The position numbers and the translations under genes are program-made. A stretch of DNA of 64,000 bases from Pseudanabaena sp. lw0831 (GTDB lineage Bacteria > Cyanobacteriota > Cyanobacteriia > Pseudanabaenales > Pseudanabaenaceae), in assembly GCF_016584665.1 (NCBI RefSeq), contig NZ_BBJB01000057.1:124001-188000 (forward strand), given 5' to 3'. The notes beneath the pieces are model-generated. The model ran no database searches, was not told where the DNA came from, and worked only from the letters and a program-made list of their open reading frames with translations. Numbering within the stretch: the stretch's first letter is position 1; the number at the start of each line of letters is the position of its first letter. Shown piece after piece: positions 44,906-53,796 of this stretch.

Positions 44906-46225
44906 ATGCTTGTGAACAAAACGCTGGCTAATTCATGTTTCGCTTTATTGAGTTTGGGCGCGATCGCTATCTCGGGTATCTCCTTACCACAGGCAGCTAG
45001 AGCCTCAGAGCAACCGAGTTTAGATGGTCTCGTTCGACAAGCAGCTTCCAAAGATCAAGCAACATCGCAGCAGGCGATCGCGAAGTTACGCGAATTTAAA
45101 AACGTGGGTATCGATGCATTTTGGAATGCTTATCAAAAAGATTTACCTAATAATTCGCAATTACGAGCAACTTTAGACGCAATTTGTCAGCAAAAGGACT
45201 GTGATGCATCGCGGTTGTATTGGTACAAAGATTTGGAAGCAGCCAAGACTGCATCAAAAGAATCTGGCAAACCGATTTTGTCTTTGCGCTTGCTTGGCAA
45301 CCTCAATGATGAGCTTAGTTGCGCTAATAGTCGATTTTTCCGCACGGCGCTTTATCCTAATGCAGGAGTTTCGCAGTTGTTGCGCGATCGTTTTATTTTA
45401 CATTGGCAGCCTGAGCGTCCCGTACCTAAGGTCACGATTGATTTTGGAGATGGTCGCAAGCTAGAACAAACCCTTACTGGCAATAGCATCCACTATGTTC
45501 TCGATAGCGATGGTCGCCCAATTGATGCAATCCCCGGTTTGTACAGCCCACAAGCCTTTATGGACAATCTTAAAGATGCTGATGGGGCGGCACAACTACT
45601 TGACAATACTAATGATTTAAAATTGCGTCGTGAAGTTTTGGTGAAATATCATCGTGATCGCCTTGCTAAGCTAGAAAAAAACTGGCGATCAGATCTCACT
45701 CGTTTACGCCTTCCTGCACAACCCTTGCTTCAGACCGTAGCGATCGCGCCAACGAATATTGACGCAACCATTGCTAGTCGTTTGGCTGTTGGTAAAATGG
45801 CGATCGAGTTACCAACTTTAACTCGCACACCTAGCGTGCCCCTCTCTGAAGTTATTCCACCTTCGCCTTTTGCCAAGCTTAGTGATGCAAATTGGGCGAG
45901 ATTAGCTAGGCTTTATCAAAATCGGGTGTATCTCGATCAAGGTAGTCTGAAGCTGATGGAACGTAAGTTGTCACCAAGTGCATCGATGCCAACGGTGGTC
46001 AATAGTTTTGAACGTGCGATCGCGCAGGACACTGTTCGCAATGAATATGTATTTCACGCGCAGATTCACAGTTGGTTTGCTAACGGTGAATTTATGAATA
46101 GCGATGCATCCCTAACAGCCCTTAATCGCCGTGTTTACGATCAATTGTTTCTCACTCCCGCTAGTGATCCTTGGTTGGGTTTAGTAAATGTGAATGTCTA
46201 CACAGGGATCAGTAAAGTAAATTAA
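44906..46225 (+). CDS. Unknown exported protein with thioredoxin-like segment
   Basis: 439 residues. A signal peptide (LANSCFALLSLGAIAISGIS, ending ARASE) leads the protein outside the membrane. Residues about 110-235 (DLEAAKTASKESGKPILSLR, then ...HWQPERPV and HYVLDSDGRPIDAIPGLYSP) resemble thioredoxin-fold proteins of the DUF255/thioredoxin-7 sort, but the CxxC pair is missing (ELSCANSRFF has one Cys). The C-terminal half is unrecognised. GGGAG precedes the ATG by 7 bases. Function unknown. Confidence 0.7.
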   Translation: MLVNKTLANSCFALLSLGAIAISGISLPQAARASEQPSLDGLVRQAASKDQATSQQAIAKLREFKNVGIDAFWNAYQKDLPNNSQLRATLDAICQQKDCDASRLYWYKDLEAAKTASKESGKPILSLRLLGNLNDELSCANSRFFRTALYPNAGVSQLLRDRFILHWQPERPVPKVTIDFGDGRKLEQTLTGNSIHYVLDSDGRPIDAIPGLYSPQAFMDNLKDADGAAQLLDNTNDLKLRREVLVKYHRDRLAKLEKNWRSDLTRLRLPAQPLLQTVAIAPTNIDATIASRLAVGKMAIELPTLTRTPSVPLSEVIPPSPFAKLSDANWARLARLYQNRVYLDQGSLKLMERKLSPSASMPTVVNSFERAIAQDTVRNEYVFHAQIHSWFANGEFMNSDASLTALNRRVYDQLFLTPASDPWLGLVNVNVYTGISKVN

Positions 46226-46260
46226 TATTAAGTGGCGCTAGCGCCACTTAATATTAATTT
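46219..46260. repeat. 20-bp palindrome at gene junction
   Basis: AAATTAATATTAAGTGGCGC, TA, then its exact inverse. Contains the stop of the preceding gene and ends 12 bases before the DUF2252 start. Confidence 0.6.
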
Positions 46261-46272
46261 GAGGGGATTTGT

Positions 46273-47490
46273 ATGGCAAATCGAAATATTTGCGATCGCA
46301 TTTATCAATTTAATCTCAGTCAACCGCGAGATCCTGATTTGCTTAAAGCGAAATATGGGTATATGCGTGAGGAAAAAGAAAATCCCTTTGTCTTTTTTCG
46401 ATCTACCTGCCATCTTTTTTATGAAGATTTACCAATTAAGTCATGGTTAAAAAAAGCTCCTCTAGTCTGGATTTGTGGCGATCTTCATGTAGAGAATTTT
46501 GGGAATTACAAAGCGGATAATCGTCACGTTTATTTTGATATCAACGATTTTGATGAAGCTGTGCTTGCTCCATGTACTTGGGAAATTGCACGTTTGTTGA
46601 CTAGCATTTTTGTGTCTACAGAGACCTATTCGGTTGAGTTGCAAATTGCAGAAAAGCTCTGCCAGAAATTCCTCAATTCATATATTCAGACTATCTCTAA
46701 GGGGAAAGCTTATTGGATGGGTGAAGATATGGCTCCTCCTGTGATCGAAGATTTGCTGGCGCGCAAAAATCAGGTCAAGCGCAGAGAGCTATTAGAGGAA
46801 CGTACTGTTTTAGATAAAGAAACGCAAAAGCGATCGCTAAAAATTGATTTCAAAAAGGCAAAACCAATTTCTGATCTGCAAAGACAGAAAGTGACAAGTT
46901 TTATGGAAGTCTTTGCCTCAAAGCATCCAAACCCTAAGTTCTTTAAATTATTGGATGTAGCACAACGCATTGCTGGCAAGGGCAGTTTAGGGTTAGAGCG
47001 CTATGTTTTATTAGTGGAAGGTAAAGGCTCACCCGATGGTAACTATCTCCTCGATCTAAAAAGAGCACTACCTTCTTCGCTGGCAGTGCATAACGTTTGG
47101 GCACAACCAACATGGGAAAGTGAAAGCGATCGCATTGTTTCAATTCAAAAGCGATTACAAGCAATTCCCATTGCTTTTCTGCATTCTGTGACTATTGGTA
47201 AAGATTCATTTGTGTTGAGAGGACTTCAGTCAACTCAAAGTCCAACCGATCATTTAAAGATCGAGAAATGGGATGATAAATTACCGCATTCTGAAATGTT
47301 AATGCAGTCATTGGGACAAGTGGTGGCTTGGTCGCATTTGCGTAGTAGCGGTAGACAAGGCTCTACGATCATTGATCAATTGATTGACTTTGCTAGCAAA
47401 TCTAAATGGAAAACTGAGGTAATGGAATACGCTAAGGTATATAGCCAGCAGGTAAAACTTGACTGGAAGGAGTTTTGTCAATATTTATGA
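46273..47490 (+). CDS. DUF2252 family protein
   Basis: 405 residues. WICGDLHVENFGNYKADNRH and VYFDINDFDEAVLAPCTWEI are the core of DUF2252, which has a protein-kinase-like fold with HxENxG- and DxDD-like pieces; LDLKRALPSS and a final GQVVAWSHLRSSG also fit. No activity is established. GAGGGGATTTGT lies before the ATG. Alone between a palindrome and a convergent gene. Confidence 0.88.
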   Translation: MANRNICDRIYQFNLSQPRDPDLLKAKYGYMREEKENPFVFFRSTCHLFYEDLPIKSWLKKAPLVWICGDLHVENFGNYKADNRHVYFDINDFDEAVLAPCTWEIARLLTSIFVSTETYSVELQIAEKLCQKFLNSYIQTISKGKAYWMGEDMAPPVIEDLLARKNQVKRRELLEERTVLDKETQKRSLKIDFKKAKPISDLQRQKVTSFMEVFASKHPNPKFFKLLDVAQRIAGKGSLGLERYVLLVEGKGSPDGNYLLDLKRALPSSLAVHNVWAQPTWESESDRIVSIQKRLQAIPIAFLHSVTIGKDSFVLRGLQSTQSPTDHLKIEKWDDKLPHSEMLMQSLGQVVAWSHLRSSGRQGSTIIDQLIDFASKSKWKTEVMEYAKVYSQQVKLDWKEFCQYL

Positions 47491-47511
47491 TTTAAGAATT
47501 ACGGATGATAA

Positions 47512-48126
47512 TTAATTACTAAGGATTTTGACTAAGATGCGTAGAAGATCGTCTAGGTCGGCGGGGACACGGAAGAGGTTGAGATCTTGAGTTACTACGC
47601 GGGTTTGACGGTTGAATTTTCCAAATTGCCAAATATTTCCCGTGGATATTGCGCCATATATGATTGGTTGATCGGATTCAATCCATTGATCGATCGCTAT
47701 CATTTCGATCGCAAGTTGTACAAAGCCTCTTTCTAAGTCTTCATTTTTAGCTTCAACAACAAGGAATGTCTGGTCATTTTGCAGAAGATAATCTAGGGAG
47801 CCTTTGAGTTGGTTACTCACGGCGACGGGATATTCAATGTTGAGGGTGGCTTGGGTATAGTGGAGTACATCGGTTAATACTGGGGCAATTAGGAATTCTC
47901 GTCGCGCTATTTCACTGGTGAGACTTAGGCGGGGTAGACTTTCTTCGATGCGCGCTTTGAGATCGATCAGGCGATCTAGTGTGGATTCATAACGGGGGAA
48001 TTGCAAGGATTGCCTTTGGAGAATAACGCCAAAATACGCGAGGATATCTTGTGATGCAAAGTTCAGTTTAAAATAATCTGCAAAACTATAGGATTGATCG
48101 GGCTGGATAATGGCGGTTCTGGGCAT
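47512..48126 (-). CDS. Unknown protein with nuclease-like (PD-(D/E)xK) motif
   Basis: 204 residues. The middle reads SNQLKGSLDYLLQ ... FLVVEAKNEDLERGFVQLAI, i.e. a DY acidic strand followed by VEAK, a spacing seen in PD-(D/E)xK nucleases and in the N-terminal part of type I restriction R subunits. Similar stand-alone proteins occur in cyanobacteria. No methylase or specificity gene adjoins, so a restriction role is not supported. Confidence 0.6.
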   Translation of the reverse strand: MPRTAIIQPDQSYSFADYFKLNFASQDILAYFGVILQRQSLQFPRYESTLDRLIDLKARIEESLPRLSLTSEIARREFLIAPVLTDVLHYTQATLNIEYPVAVSNQLKGSLDYLLQNDQTFLVVEAKNEDLERGFVQLAIEMIAIDQWIESDQPIIYGAISTGNIWQFGKFNRQTRVVTQDLNLFRVPADLDDLLRILVKILSN

Positions 48127-48238
48127 AATAATATATTTAATGATGAGCTTTTTCTGATTTTAGTGCTGGCTGATTGTACTAAAATTGGGAACATGTTTGT
48201 CTATATATTGCAGTATACAAGTTAAAACAAGAGAGCAG

Positions 48239-48535
48239 ATGCGCGCCAAGATTGAGAACGAAGTTCTATTTATCCATCGAGAGGATGTACCAAATTACAA
48301 CAAGCAAGGCTCAATTGTTCGTAATAGCTACTTTTGGGCTTTGCGATCGATCGCAGGTCGTGCAAACTCACGCCACGACTGGGAATTTGAATCGGAAGTA
48401 TGGATTGCATTGCAGAGAATGTTAATCTCTTTTGCGGAGTCAGGATATTTGCCCACCCGCGAAACTCAGCTAGAATTTGCTCCTGAAACCGAGGAAATTC
48501 CGCAATTACTGCGACTAGTTTCGACAATTGACTAA
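48239..48535 (+). CDS. Unknown small protein
   Basis: 98 residues from ATG 48239, which has GAGAG close before it; the frame is open back to a TTG at 48185. Pieces such as VLFIHREDVPNYNKQGSIVR and FESEVWIALQRMLISFAESG suggest a compact folded protein. I do not recognise it. Immediately followed by a 21-bp hairpin. Confidence 0.6.
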   Translation: MRAKIENEVLFIHREDVPNYNKQGSIVRNSYFWALRSIAGRANSRHDWEFESEVWIALQRMLISFAESGYLPTRETQLEFAPETEEIPQLLRLVSTID

Positions 48536-48536
48536 A

Positions 48537-48581
48537 CAGATTAAAAATGGGCGGCGCGATGCGCCGCCCATTTTTAATCTG
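48537..48581. terminator. Perfect 21-bp hairpin
   Basis: Arms 48537-48557 and 48561-48581 (core GGGCGGCGC) around GAT, directly after the stop of the preceding gene. Confidence 0.7.
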
Positions 48582-48586
48582 TGAGA

Positions 48587-48671
48587 ACTTACGCAAATCG
48601 GCTTGAAAACCTTATTCATTCGTAGGGGCAATTCATGAATTGCCCCTACGAATCGTGGTTAATGCGTAAGT
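48587..48671. mobile_element. 85-bp inverted-repeat element with ACTTACGCA ends
   Basis: ACTTACGCA (48587-48595) and TGCGTAAGT (48663-48671) are terminal inverted repeats; between them is the palindrome CGTAGGGGCAATTCATGAAT and inverse. No frame inside. Short elements with such ends are common in cyanobacteria as deleted insertion sequences; which family is not determined here. Confidence 0.55.
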
Positions 48672-48705
48672 CCTAACTATAATTTAAAAAAATCAATAAA
48701 ACTTT

Positions 48706-49668
48706 ATGAAACTTGCCTTTATTATTGATCCGATCGCCAAACTCGATCCCGCCCATGATACCAGCGTAGCCCTGATGGAAGCATCTTGTCGCCAAGGGTA
48801 CGAGGTGTTTATTACAAATATGAATACGCTCAGTGTCAAAGATGGCAAAGCATGGGCTTTTTTGCAATCCACCAAAATCCATCCAGTGCCACTCGTAGAT
48901 GGTAAATGGCAAGTTCCAAATCCTTGGTATGAAGTCGCAGAGGGCAAATTTCAACCTTTAGAAGACATGCAATTTGTATGGATGCGTCCCGATCCACCTG
49001 TAACCACAGAATATCTCTATGCAACTTACATTCTCGATTATGTTGATGCTAACAAAACTAAAGTTCTCAACTCGCCCCAAGGTATTCGCGCGGCAAACGA
49101 GAAAATGTATGCCCTGCAATTTACAGAGGCAATTCCCAAAACGATTGTGACTGCTGATAAAGGGACAATTCGCGAATTTGTGGCGGCTGAGGGCAAGGCA
49201 GTAATGAAGCCACTGGGCGGCAAAGGTGGCGAGGGGATTTTGTTTTTGGAAGTAGGCGATCGCAATCTTAATTCGATGATCGAAATCAGTACTAATATTG
49301 GTAAAACTCCTGTGATGGTGCAGGAATATCTGCCCGACGCGCAAAAGGGCGATAAGCGGATTATTTTGCTGGATGGTGAACCGATTGGCGCAGTAAATCG
49401 CGTTCCCCAGTCGGGAGAGTTTCGTGGCAATATGGCGGCGGGTGGGAGTGCGGTGCAAGACAATATTACCGATCGCGAGCGGGAAATATGCAACCAACTC
49501 GCACCAATCCTAAGGCGTGATGGCTTAATGTTTGTTGGTATTGATGTGATTGGCGGCTACCTCACCGAAGTCAACGTCACTAGTCCTACTGGTGTTCGTG
49601 AAATTGACCGACTTGACGGTGTGTGTTTGGGCGATCGGGTGATGGATTGGCTAGGAACCCTCAAATGA
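48706..49668 (+). CDS. gshB: Glutathione synthetase
   Basis: ATP-dependent joining of glycine to gamma-glutamylcysteine. 320 residues of the ATP-grasp fold: FVWMRPDPPVTTEYLYATYI, AVMKPLGGKGGEGILFLE (glycine-rich loop), MVQEYLPDAQKGDKRIILLD, GEPIGAVNRVPQSGEFRGNM and EVNVTSPTGVREIDRLDG. All match GshB. gshA is not in the window. Confidence 0.96.
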   Translation: MKLAFIIDPIAKLDPAHDTSVALMEASCRQGYEVFITNMNTLSVKDGKAWAFLQSTKIHPVPLVDGKWQVPNPWYEVAEGKFQPLEDMQFVWMRPDPPVTTEYLYATYILDYVDANKTKVLNSPQGIRAANEKMYALQFTEAIPKTIVTADKGTIREFVAAEGKAVMKPLGGKGGEGILFLEVGDRNLNSMIEISTNIGKTPVMVQEYLPDAQKGDKRIILLDGEPIGAVNRVPQSGEFRGNMAAGGSAVQDNITDREREICNQLAPILRRDGLMFVGIDVIGGYLTEVNVTSPTGVREIDRLDGVCLGDRVMDWLGTLK

Positions 49669-49701
49669 ATAACCCCACCACAGGTGGTGGGTTATTCATT
49701 T
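49663..49701. terminator. Terminator at the end of gshB
   Basis: AAATGAATAACCCCACCAC and GTGGTGGGTTATTCATTT pair with one bulged base, starting at the gshB stop codon. Confidence 0.7.
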
Positions 49702-49763
49702 GCTACTGCAAACTTTGTCTAGGTTAGAATTGATATAGAACATCTATAGCAATTCTTTGAGAA

Positions 49764-50741
49764 ATGTCCCTTTTACCTATGAAGTTTTTTAGCTCAGAAT
49801 TTATGCAAAAAGTTAATGCTCACGTCAAAGTCTGGACGCTATCGCTTGCCGTAATTTCATTAGTTGCGATGACTATATTTGGTGGTGCTCACGAAGCTTT
49901 TGCAAAACGCTCAGGTGGTCGGATTGGTGGAAGCTCTTTCTCAGCCCCAACCCGTTCGGCTCCATCCAATTCAGGATATAGCGGCAGCAGCAATGGCTAC
50001 TACAACAATAACGGCGGCGGTGGATTTTTCTTCCTACCCATGTTTTTTGGTGGTGGTGGCGGCGGACTGTTTACGATCTTATTATTGGTGATTGTTGCAG
50101 GCGCGATTATGCAAGCATTTCGCGGTCGTGGTGATGGCGAAGGTATTACTGGCATGGCTAGCAAAGTTACTGTTGCCAAAATCCAAGTTGGTCTGCTCTC
50201 CTCAGCGCGATCTCTGCAACAAGAGTTAACTCGTCTAGCTCTAGAGTCGGACACCTCCTCCGTAGAAGGTTTAGCCACGGTCACCCGCGAAACTGCCATC
50301 TCCTTGATGCGTCATCCAGAATATTGGGTTTATGTCAGCAGTGCCAACGAAAACACCAAGTTTGCCCTTGCTGAGCAAAAATTTAATAGTTTGGTGATGT
50401 CCGAGCGCAGCAAACTCAATGAGGAAGTATTGAGTAACGTCAGTGGTCGGGTACTGCAAGGCAAAACTGCTGCTGTATTACCTAGTGCAGGTAGCTTAGA
50501 CCTCGAAGCTCCAAGCGAATATATTGTGGTTACGCTTTTACTTGCAGTTGCAGGTGATAGCCTCAGCAAATTGCCTCCTTTACGTTCTACCGCAGATTTG
50601 CAGTCAGCTTTATCCGCGATCGGTTCTGTGCCTGCGGACAACCTGTTGGCAGTAGAGGTACTGTGGGAACCACAATCCGAAGACTATACGCTCACCACTG
50701 ATGAGGTGCTGACTATATATCCCGATCTTGTCAGAATCTAG
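49764..50741 (+). CDS. DUF1517 domain membrane protein
   Basis: 325 residues. N-terminal signal/anchor (VWTLSLAVISLVAMTIFGGA, HEAFAKRSGGR), a Gly/Ser/Asn-rich stretch (about 50-95), a second helix (LFTILLLVIVAGAIMQAF), then a soluble domain (about 130-325) with VTVAKIQVGLLSSARSLQQE and EYIVVTLLLAVAGDSLSKLP, as in the cyanobacterial and plastid DUF1517 family. Function not established. Either ATG 49764 or 49779 could be the start. Confidence 0.87.
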   Translation: MSLLPMKFFSSEFMQKVNAHVKVWTLSLAVISLVAMTIFGGAHEAFAKRSGGRIGGSSFSAPTRSAPSNSGYSGSSNGYYNNNGGGGFFFLPMFFGGGGGGLFTILLLVIVAGAIMQAFRGRGDGEGITGMASKVTVAKIQVGLLSSARSLQQELTRLALESDTSSVEGLATVTRETAISLMRHPEYWVYVSSANENTKFALAEQKFNSLVMSERSKLNEEVLSNVSGRVLQGKTAAVLPSAGSLDLEAPSEYIVVTLLLAVAGDSLSKLPPLRSTADLQSALSAIGSVPADNLLAVEVLWEPQSEDYTLTTDEVLTIYPDLVRI

Positions 50742-50772
50742 TCCTGTTGGACGCTTTTCGTCCACCCATAGT

Positions 50773-50811
50773 AAAAAATGAAAGGGGCGCTATGCGCCCC
50801 TTTCATTTTTT
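50773..50811. terminator. Hairpin after DUF1517 gene
   Basis: AAAAAATGAAAGGGGCGC and inverse around TAT, ending in T6 then GGGTTT. The 200 bases that follow contain no gene. Confidence 0.7.
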
Positions 50812-51022
50812 GGGTTTAAAGATTTACAAAATCTCTGCCAAATCTATGGTGTTAAGCGTCAATCTGTGGTATCACTTACCAGTATTATTTTTTTCTTATT
50901 TGTTCTGAGACAAGTTCAAAATATTGTGATTTGGCTAAGATAGCGATAAAAACTTCACAATTTGATTATAAATTTGGGTATCGCCAAGTGCGCGTGGTTA
51001 ATAGAGTGAATAGGATCGACAT

Positions 51023-52162
51023 ATGATGCAAAGTACAGATAATAAATATACAAATAGCACTGAGCAGCTTTATGTAACTCAAGACGTTGATGCATATACA
51101 GACAACGTTGATAACTTAATGGACGATCTGTTTGGAGATGTCGAATCCACGCTCCATGTTGATTATGCCAAGCAGCGATCGCTTAGACAAAAAAACTCAC
51201 AAACTAAGCAAAGCAAAACATCAACCCCCTATGCTTCTGTACAAGCCTCAAGCTCAGACATAGTAGCAATTCCTAAACTTGACACCTCCGAAAAAGAGCT
51301 GTCAACATCAAAAGATACCGTTAGCATTACCAAACTTAATGTTGCTGACATTGCCTTACCACCCATCTCTAAACAAGATGTGCTCTGGATTCAACCCTAC
51401 ATCATGCGGAATCCAGAGCCGACAAGCAACCTGCCACCAACACCACCTGAGCTAGTAGTCCCGAAATATAACCTGATCGATCGCCTCTTGCTGGTCTTTG
51501 CTTGCAGCTCCGCACTAATTGCAGCAGTAATGTGGACAATTAATCACGGAATTTGGCTAGGTAGGCAATCAGTTAATGTTGCTCAAGTTTCATCTAAAGA
51601 CACTGGCTCAAGTAAGGCTTTTGGCGAAGAAATTAAGCGGATGTTGTCGGAAGTAGTAGACAAAAATCGAGCGATCGCAACTAATGCCATTGGCACCATT
51701 GGTAGCAATATGCCCATCATTGCTGCGCCCCTAGTCGGCAATATGCAATTACCCGTGGGGACAAATAATCCTTTTGTGAATGGGTTGCAGCAGCCAATGT
51801 ATGTGCCTGTGTATCAGCCTCCTGCTCTAGGTAATAGTGGTAATTCTCCATCTCCGCTTGCCTTACCGCCTGTCACGACCAATAACTCCGTTGATGTTTC
51901 TAACTCAGCGACAATGGCAAGACCAAATGCTGTATCTCCTCAAATCATTGCTGCGCCAGCGCCATCATATACATTGATAGGTGTGCTTGATTTAGGCGAT
52001 CGCTCTACCGCAATGCTTGATATAAATGGCTCTGTCCAATCTATCGGACTAGGCAAAGCGATTAACAATACAGGCTGGATTTTATCCCGTGTTAGCCAAC
52101 AAGAGATCATCCTCAAGCGCGGTAAGGAAACGAAAACTATATTTGTTGGGCAAAAGTTCTAA
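51023..52162 (+). CDS. Unknown protein with GspC/PilP-like C-terminal domain
   Basis: 379 residues. A disordered cytoplasmic part (1-150, Ser/Thr/Asp/Lys-rich) precedes one transmembrane helix (about 153-174, RLLLVFACSSALIAAVMWTI). A Pro/Asn-rich linker leads to a C-terminal domain (about 315-379): YTLIGVLDLGDRSTAMLDIN, SVQSIGLGKAINNTGWILSR, EIILKRGKETKTIFVGQKF. This compact beta domain is reminiscent of the HR domain of type II secretion GspC or pilus PilP. No secretion genes adjoin; the likeness is by eye. Confidence 0.6.
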   Translation: MMQSTDNKYTNSTEQLYVTQDVDAYTDNVDNLMDDLFGDVESTLHVDYAKQRSLRQKNSQTKQSKTSTPYASVQASSSDIVAIPKLDTSEKELSTSKDTVSITKLNVADIALPPISKQDVLWIQPYIMRNPEPTSNLPPTPPELVVPKYNLIDRLLLVFACSSALIAAVMWTINHGIWLGRQSVNVAQVSSKDTGSSKAFGEEIKRMLSEVVDKNRAIATNAIGTIGSNMPIIAAPLVGNMQLPVGTNNPFVNGLQQPMYVPVYQPPALGNSGNSPSPLALPPVTTNNSVDVSNSATMARPNAVSPQIIAAPAPSYTLIGVLDLGDRSTAMLDINGSVQSIGLGKAINNTGWILSRVSQQEIILKRGKETKTIFVGQKF

Positions 52163-52175
52163 CATTCCCCAAAAA

Positions 52176-52216
52176 CAAAAGAGAGTTGCGGCGCAAAGTG
52201 CCGCAACTCTCTTTTG
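52176..52216. terminator. Palindrome of the AACCCAAA family
   Basis: AAAAGAGAGTTGCGGC (52177-52192) and inverse (52200-52215) around GCAAAGT, followed by GGGTTT. The stem matches that at 18126-18166. Confidence 0.65.
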
Positions 52217-52289
52217 GGTTTGGGTATGCCAATGTTGATATTGGGTTACAATTTTTCTGGAAAGCGCCTAAAACATCTGAGGAAAGTAT

Positions 52290-52862
52290 ATGGGGTTAAT
52301 AGAGGATATATCTCGCTTTTTAGAGACCCGCCTAGAGGAGTTTATTCGCAATAACCCACAGATTGAGTTGCAAATCCTCGAAGATAAATTGCGGCAGCAA
52401 GAAGAAGAAATAGCGAAACTAATCGTTAGCTCGAAACTGGAGGAGAAAAAACTCCAAGATCGGATTCTGGAAATTGCCGAAGAAATTCGCGTCTGGCACG
52501 ATCGCACAGTCAAAGCAGAATCCTTTGATCGCCCTGACTTAGCTAGTGCAGCTAAAGAACGCGAAGCTGCGCTCTTGCGCCAAGGCAACCAAATCTGGGC
52601 ACAGATGGAACTTGTCAAAAAACGAGCCACTGATAGTCAAACGCTACAGGTGCAGATCCAAGAGCGGCGCAAAGAAGTCCAAGCCAAAGTCGCTGAAGCC
52701 GCTAAAACTGCCAAAGCAAAATCACCAACTAGTACTCCTTTAAATTGGGACAATCTTTACACTCCACCCTTTCGTGATCCTAACGATAAGTTAGAAGAAA
52801 CTTTTCGGCGTTGGGAAATGGATGAAGAACTTGAACGCCTCAAACGCAATATGGGCAAATAA
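52290..52862 (+). CDS. Coiled-coil protein, TIGR04376-type
   Basis: 190 residues, nearly all helical: MGLIEDISRFLETRLEEFIR, LQILEDKLRQQEEEIAKLIV, AKEREAALLRQGNQIWAQME. It ends with LEETFRRWEMDEELERLKRN. This is the cyanobacterial TIGR04376 group as I recall it, distantly similar in build to PspA. No enzyme motif, no signal or membrane segment. AGGAAAG precedes the ATG. Confidence 0.78.
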   Translation: MGLIEDISRFLETRLEEFIRNNPQIELQILEDKLRQQEEEIAKLIVSSKLEEKKLQDRILEIAEEIRVWHDRTVKAESFDRPDLASAAKEREAALLRQGNQIWAQMELVKKRATDSQTLQVQIQERRKEVQAKVAEAAKTAKAKSPTSTPLNWDNLYTPPFRDPNDKLEETFRRWEMDEELERLKRNMGK

Positions 52863-52903
52863 AACCCACAAGAAGGAAGACGCGAAGCGTCTTTGTTCTT
52901 GCG

Positions 52904-53009
52904 ATCAGCATGAAAGTACGCCTGCGGCGTACTTTCATGCTGATTTTGGTGTTTCCAGAGCCTTTGGCTCTGGAAACACCAAAATCGGTTCATAATGAGA
53001 ACTGCTGAT
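52904..53009. repeat. Composite hairpin repeat, second long copy
   Basis: ATCAGCATGAAAGTACGCC/inverse (52904-52944), GGTGTTTCCAGAGCC/inverse (52948-52980), then AAAATCGGTTCATAATGAGA with ACTGCTGAT. The last two modules match 25111-25173 in the same order; the first hairpin is unrelated in stem sequence. Confidence 0.7.
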
Positions 53010-53074
53010 ATTTTTGCTTGTCTAGTAAAATTTGCAAACCATCATGCTATGATAGGAAAGCGTCAAAAACGCAA

Positions 53075-53148
53075 CGGGATGTAGCGCAGCTTGGTAGCGC
53101 ACCACTTTGGGGTAGTGGGGGTCTTGGGTTCAAATCCCAACATTCCGA
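53075..53148 (+). tRNA. tRNA-Pro (GGG)
   Basis: A 74-base cloverleaf: acceptor CGGGATG/CATTCCG, D arm GCGC/GCGC with AGCTTGGTA, anticodon stem CCACT/AGTGG around loop TTGGGGT giving anticodon GGG, T arm with GGTTCAAATCCC, discriminator A. CCA is not encoded. All stems pair, with one G-U in the acceptor. Confidence 0.95.
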
Positions 53149-53157
53149 TTTCGCAAT

Positions 53158-53198
53158 AAAAAAGGAGAGAAATTGCAAGGCAATTTCTCTCCTTTTTT
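53158..53198. terminator. Terminator after tRNA-Pro
   Basis: AAAAAAGGAGAGAAATTGC and exact inverse around AAG, ten bases after the tRNA, ending in T6. Confidence 0.75.
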
Positions 53199-53637
53199 AT
53201 GTAGCTAATACACTCGCTAAACCCTCTGGAACTAGTCTTATATTCTGGTTATTTATTTCCGCTAATGACAGCCATCTTGCAGTAAATTTTGTTTTTATAG
53301 AACCTTCATAACAAGTTAGCTCTTCTTTTTCATACCAAGACTTATCCACAAATTCAGCGTCATAGACAAACACAACTTCATGTCCTTGGTTGCCTTCGTA
53401 AACAAATATATTTTCGATTACCTTAATCAGGTGCAGCTTCTCTACTTCGATAGATATCTCCTCATCAATTTCACGCAACATCGCTTCTTGGCTGCTTTCC
53501 CCAAACTCTATCCCTCCACCTAATGGACGGCAAAAATAGTCCTGCTTTATCGAGTCAAAGCATTCTGACACCAAAATTTTGTTGCCATTACGGAATAAGC
53601 AAATGGAAATCGGTCTGATACATTGAATATTATCCAT
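53197..53637 (-). CDS. Nudix hydrolase
   Basis: 146 residues from ATG 53637 (MDNIQCIRPISICLFRNGNK). The Nudix box is GGGIEFGESSQEAMLREIDEE, fitting Gx5Ex7REUxEE, with Ser where the final Gly is usual. Hydrolyses a nucleoside diphosphate linked to some group; substrate unknown. The frame is open back to 53730 but the upstream part (many Cys, no ribosome site) looks non-coding. Confidence 0.88.
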   Translation of the reverse strand: MDNIQCIRPISICLFRNGNKILVSECFDSIKQDYFCRPLGGGIEFGESSQEAMLREIDEEISIEVEKLHLIKVIENIFVYEGNQGHEVVFVYDAEFVDKSWYEKEELTCYEGSIKTKFTARWLSLAEINNQNIRLVPEGLASVLAT

Positions 53638-53796
53638 AAGCCTAAATTTCTTGATTTGTGATATCGATCGCAAATTACCACACATAACATCACAGAAACA
53701 AGAATTAGCGATCGCAGTCCCAACACTCATAGAAAGCGATACTCGTAGCTATAGAGAAATTCCTTCACAGATCTCAAGCCTAACTATCCAACAGCC

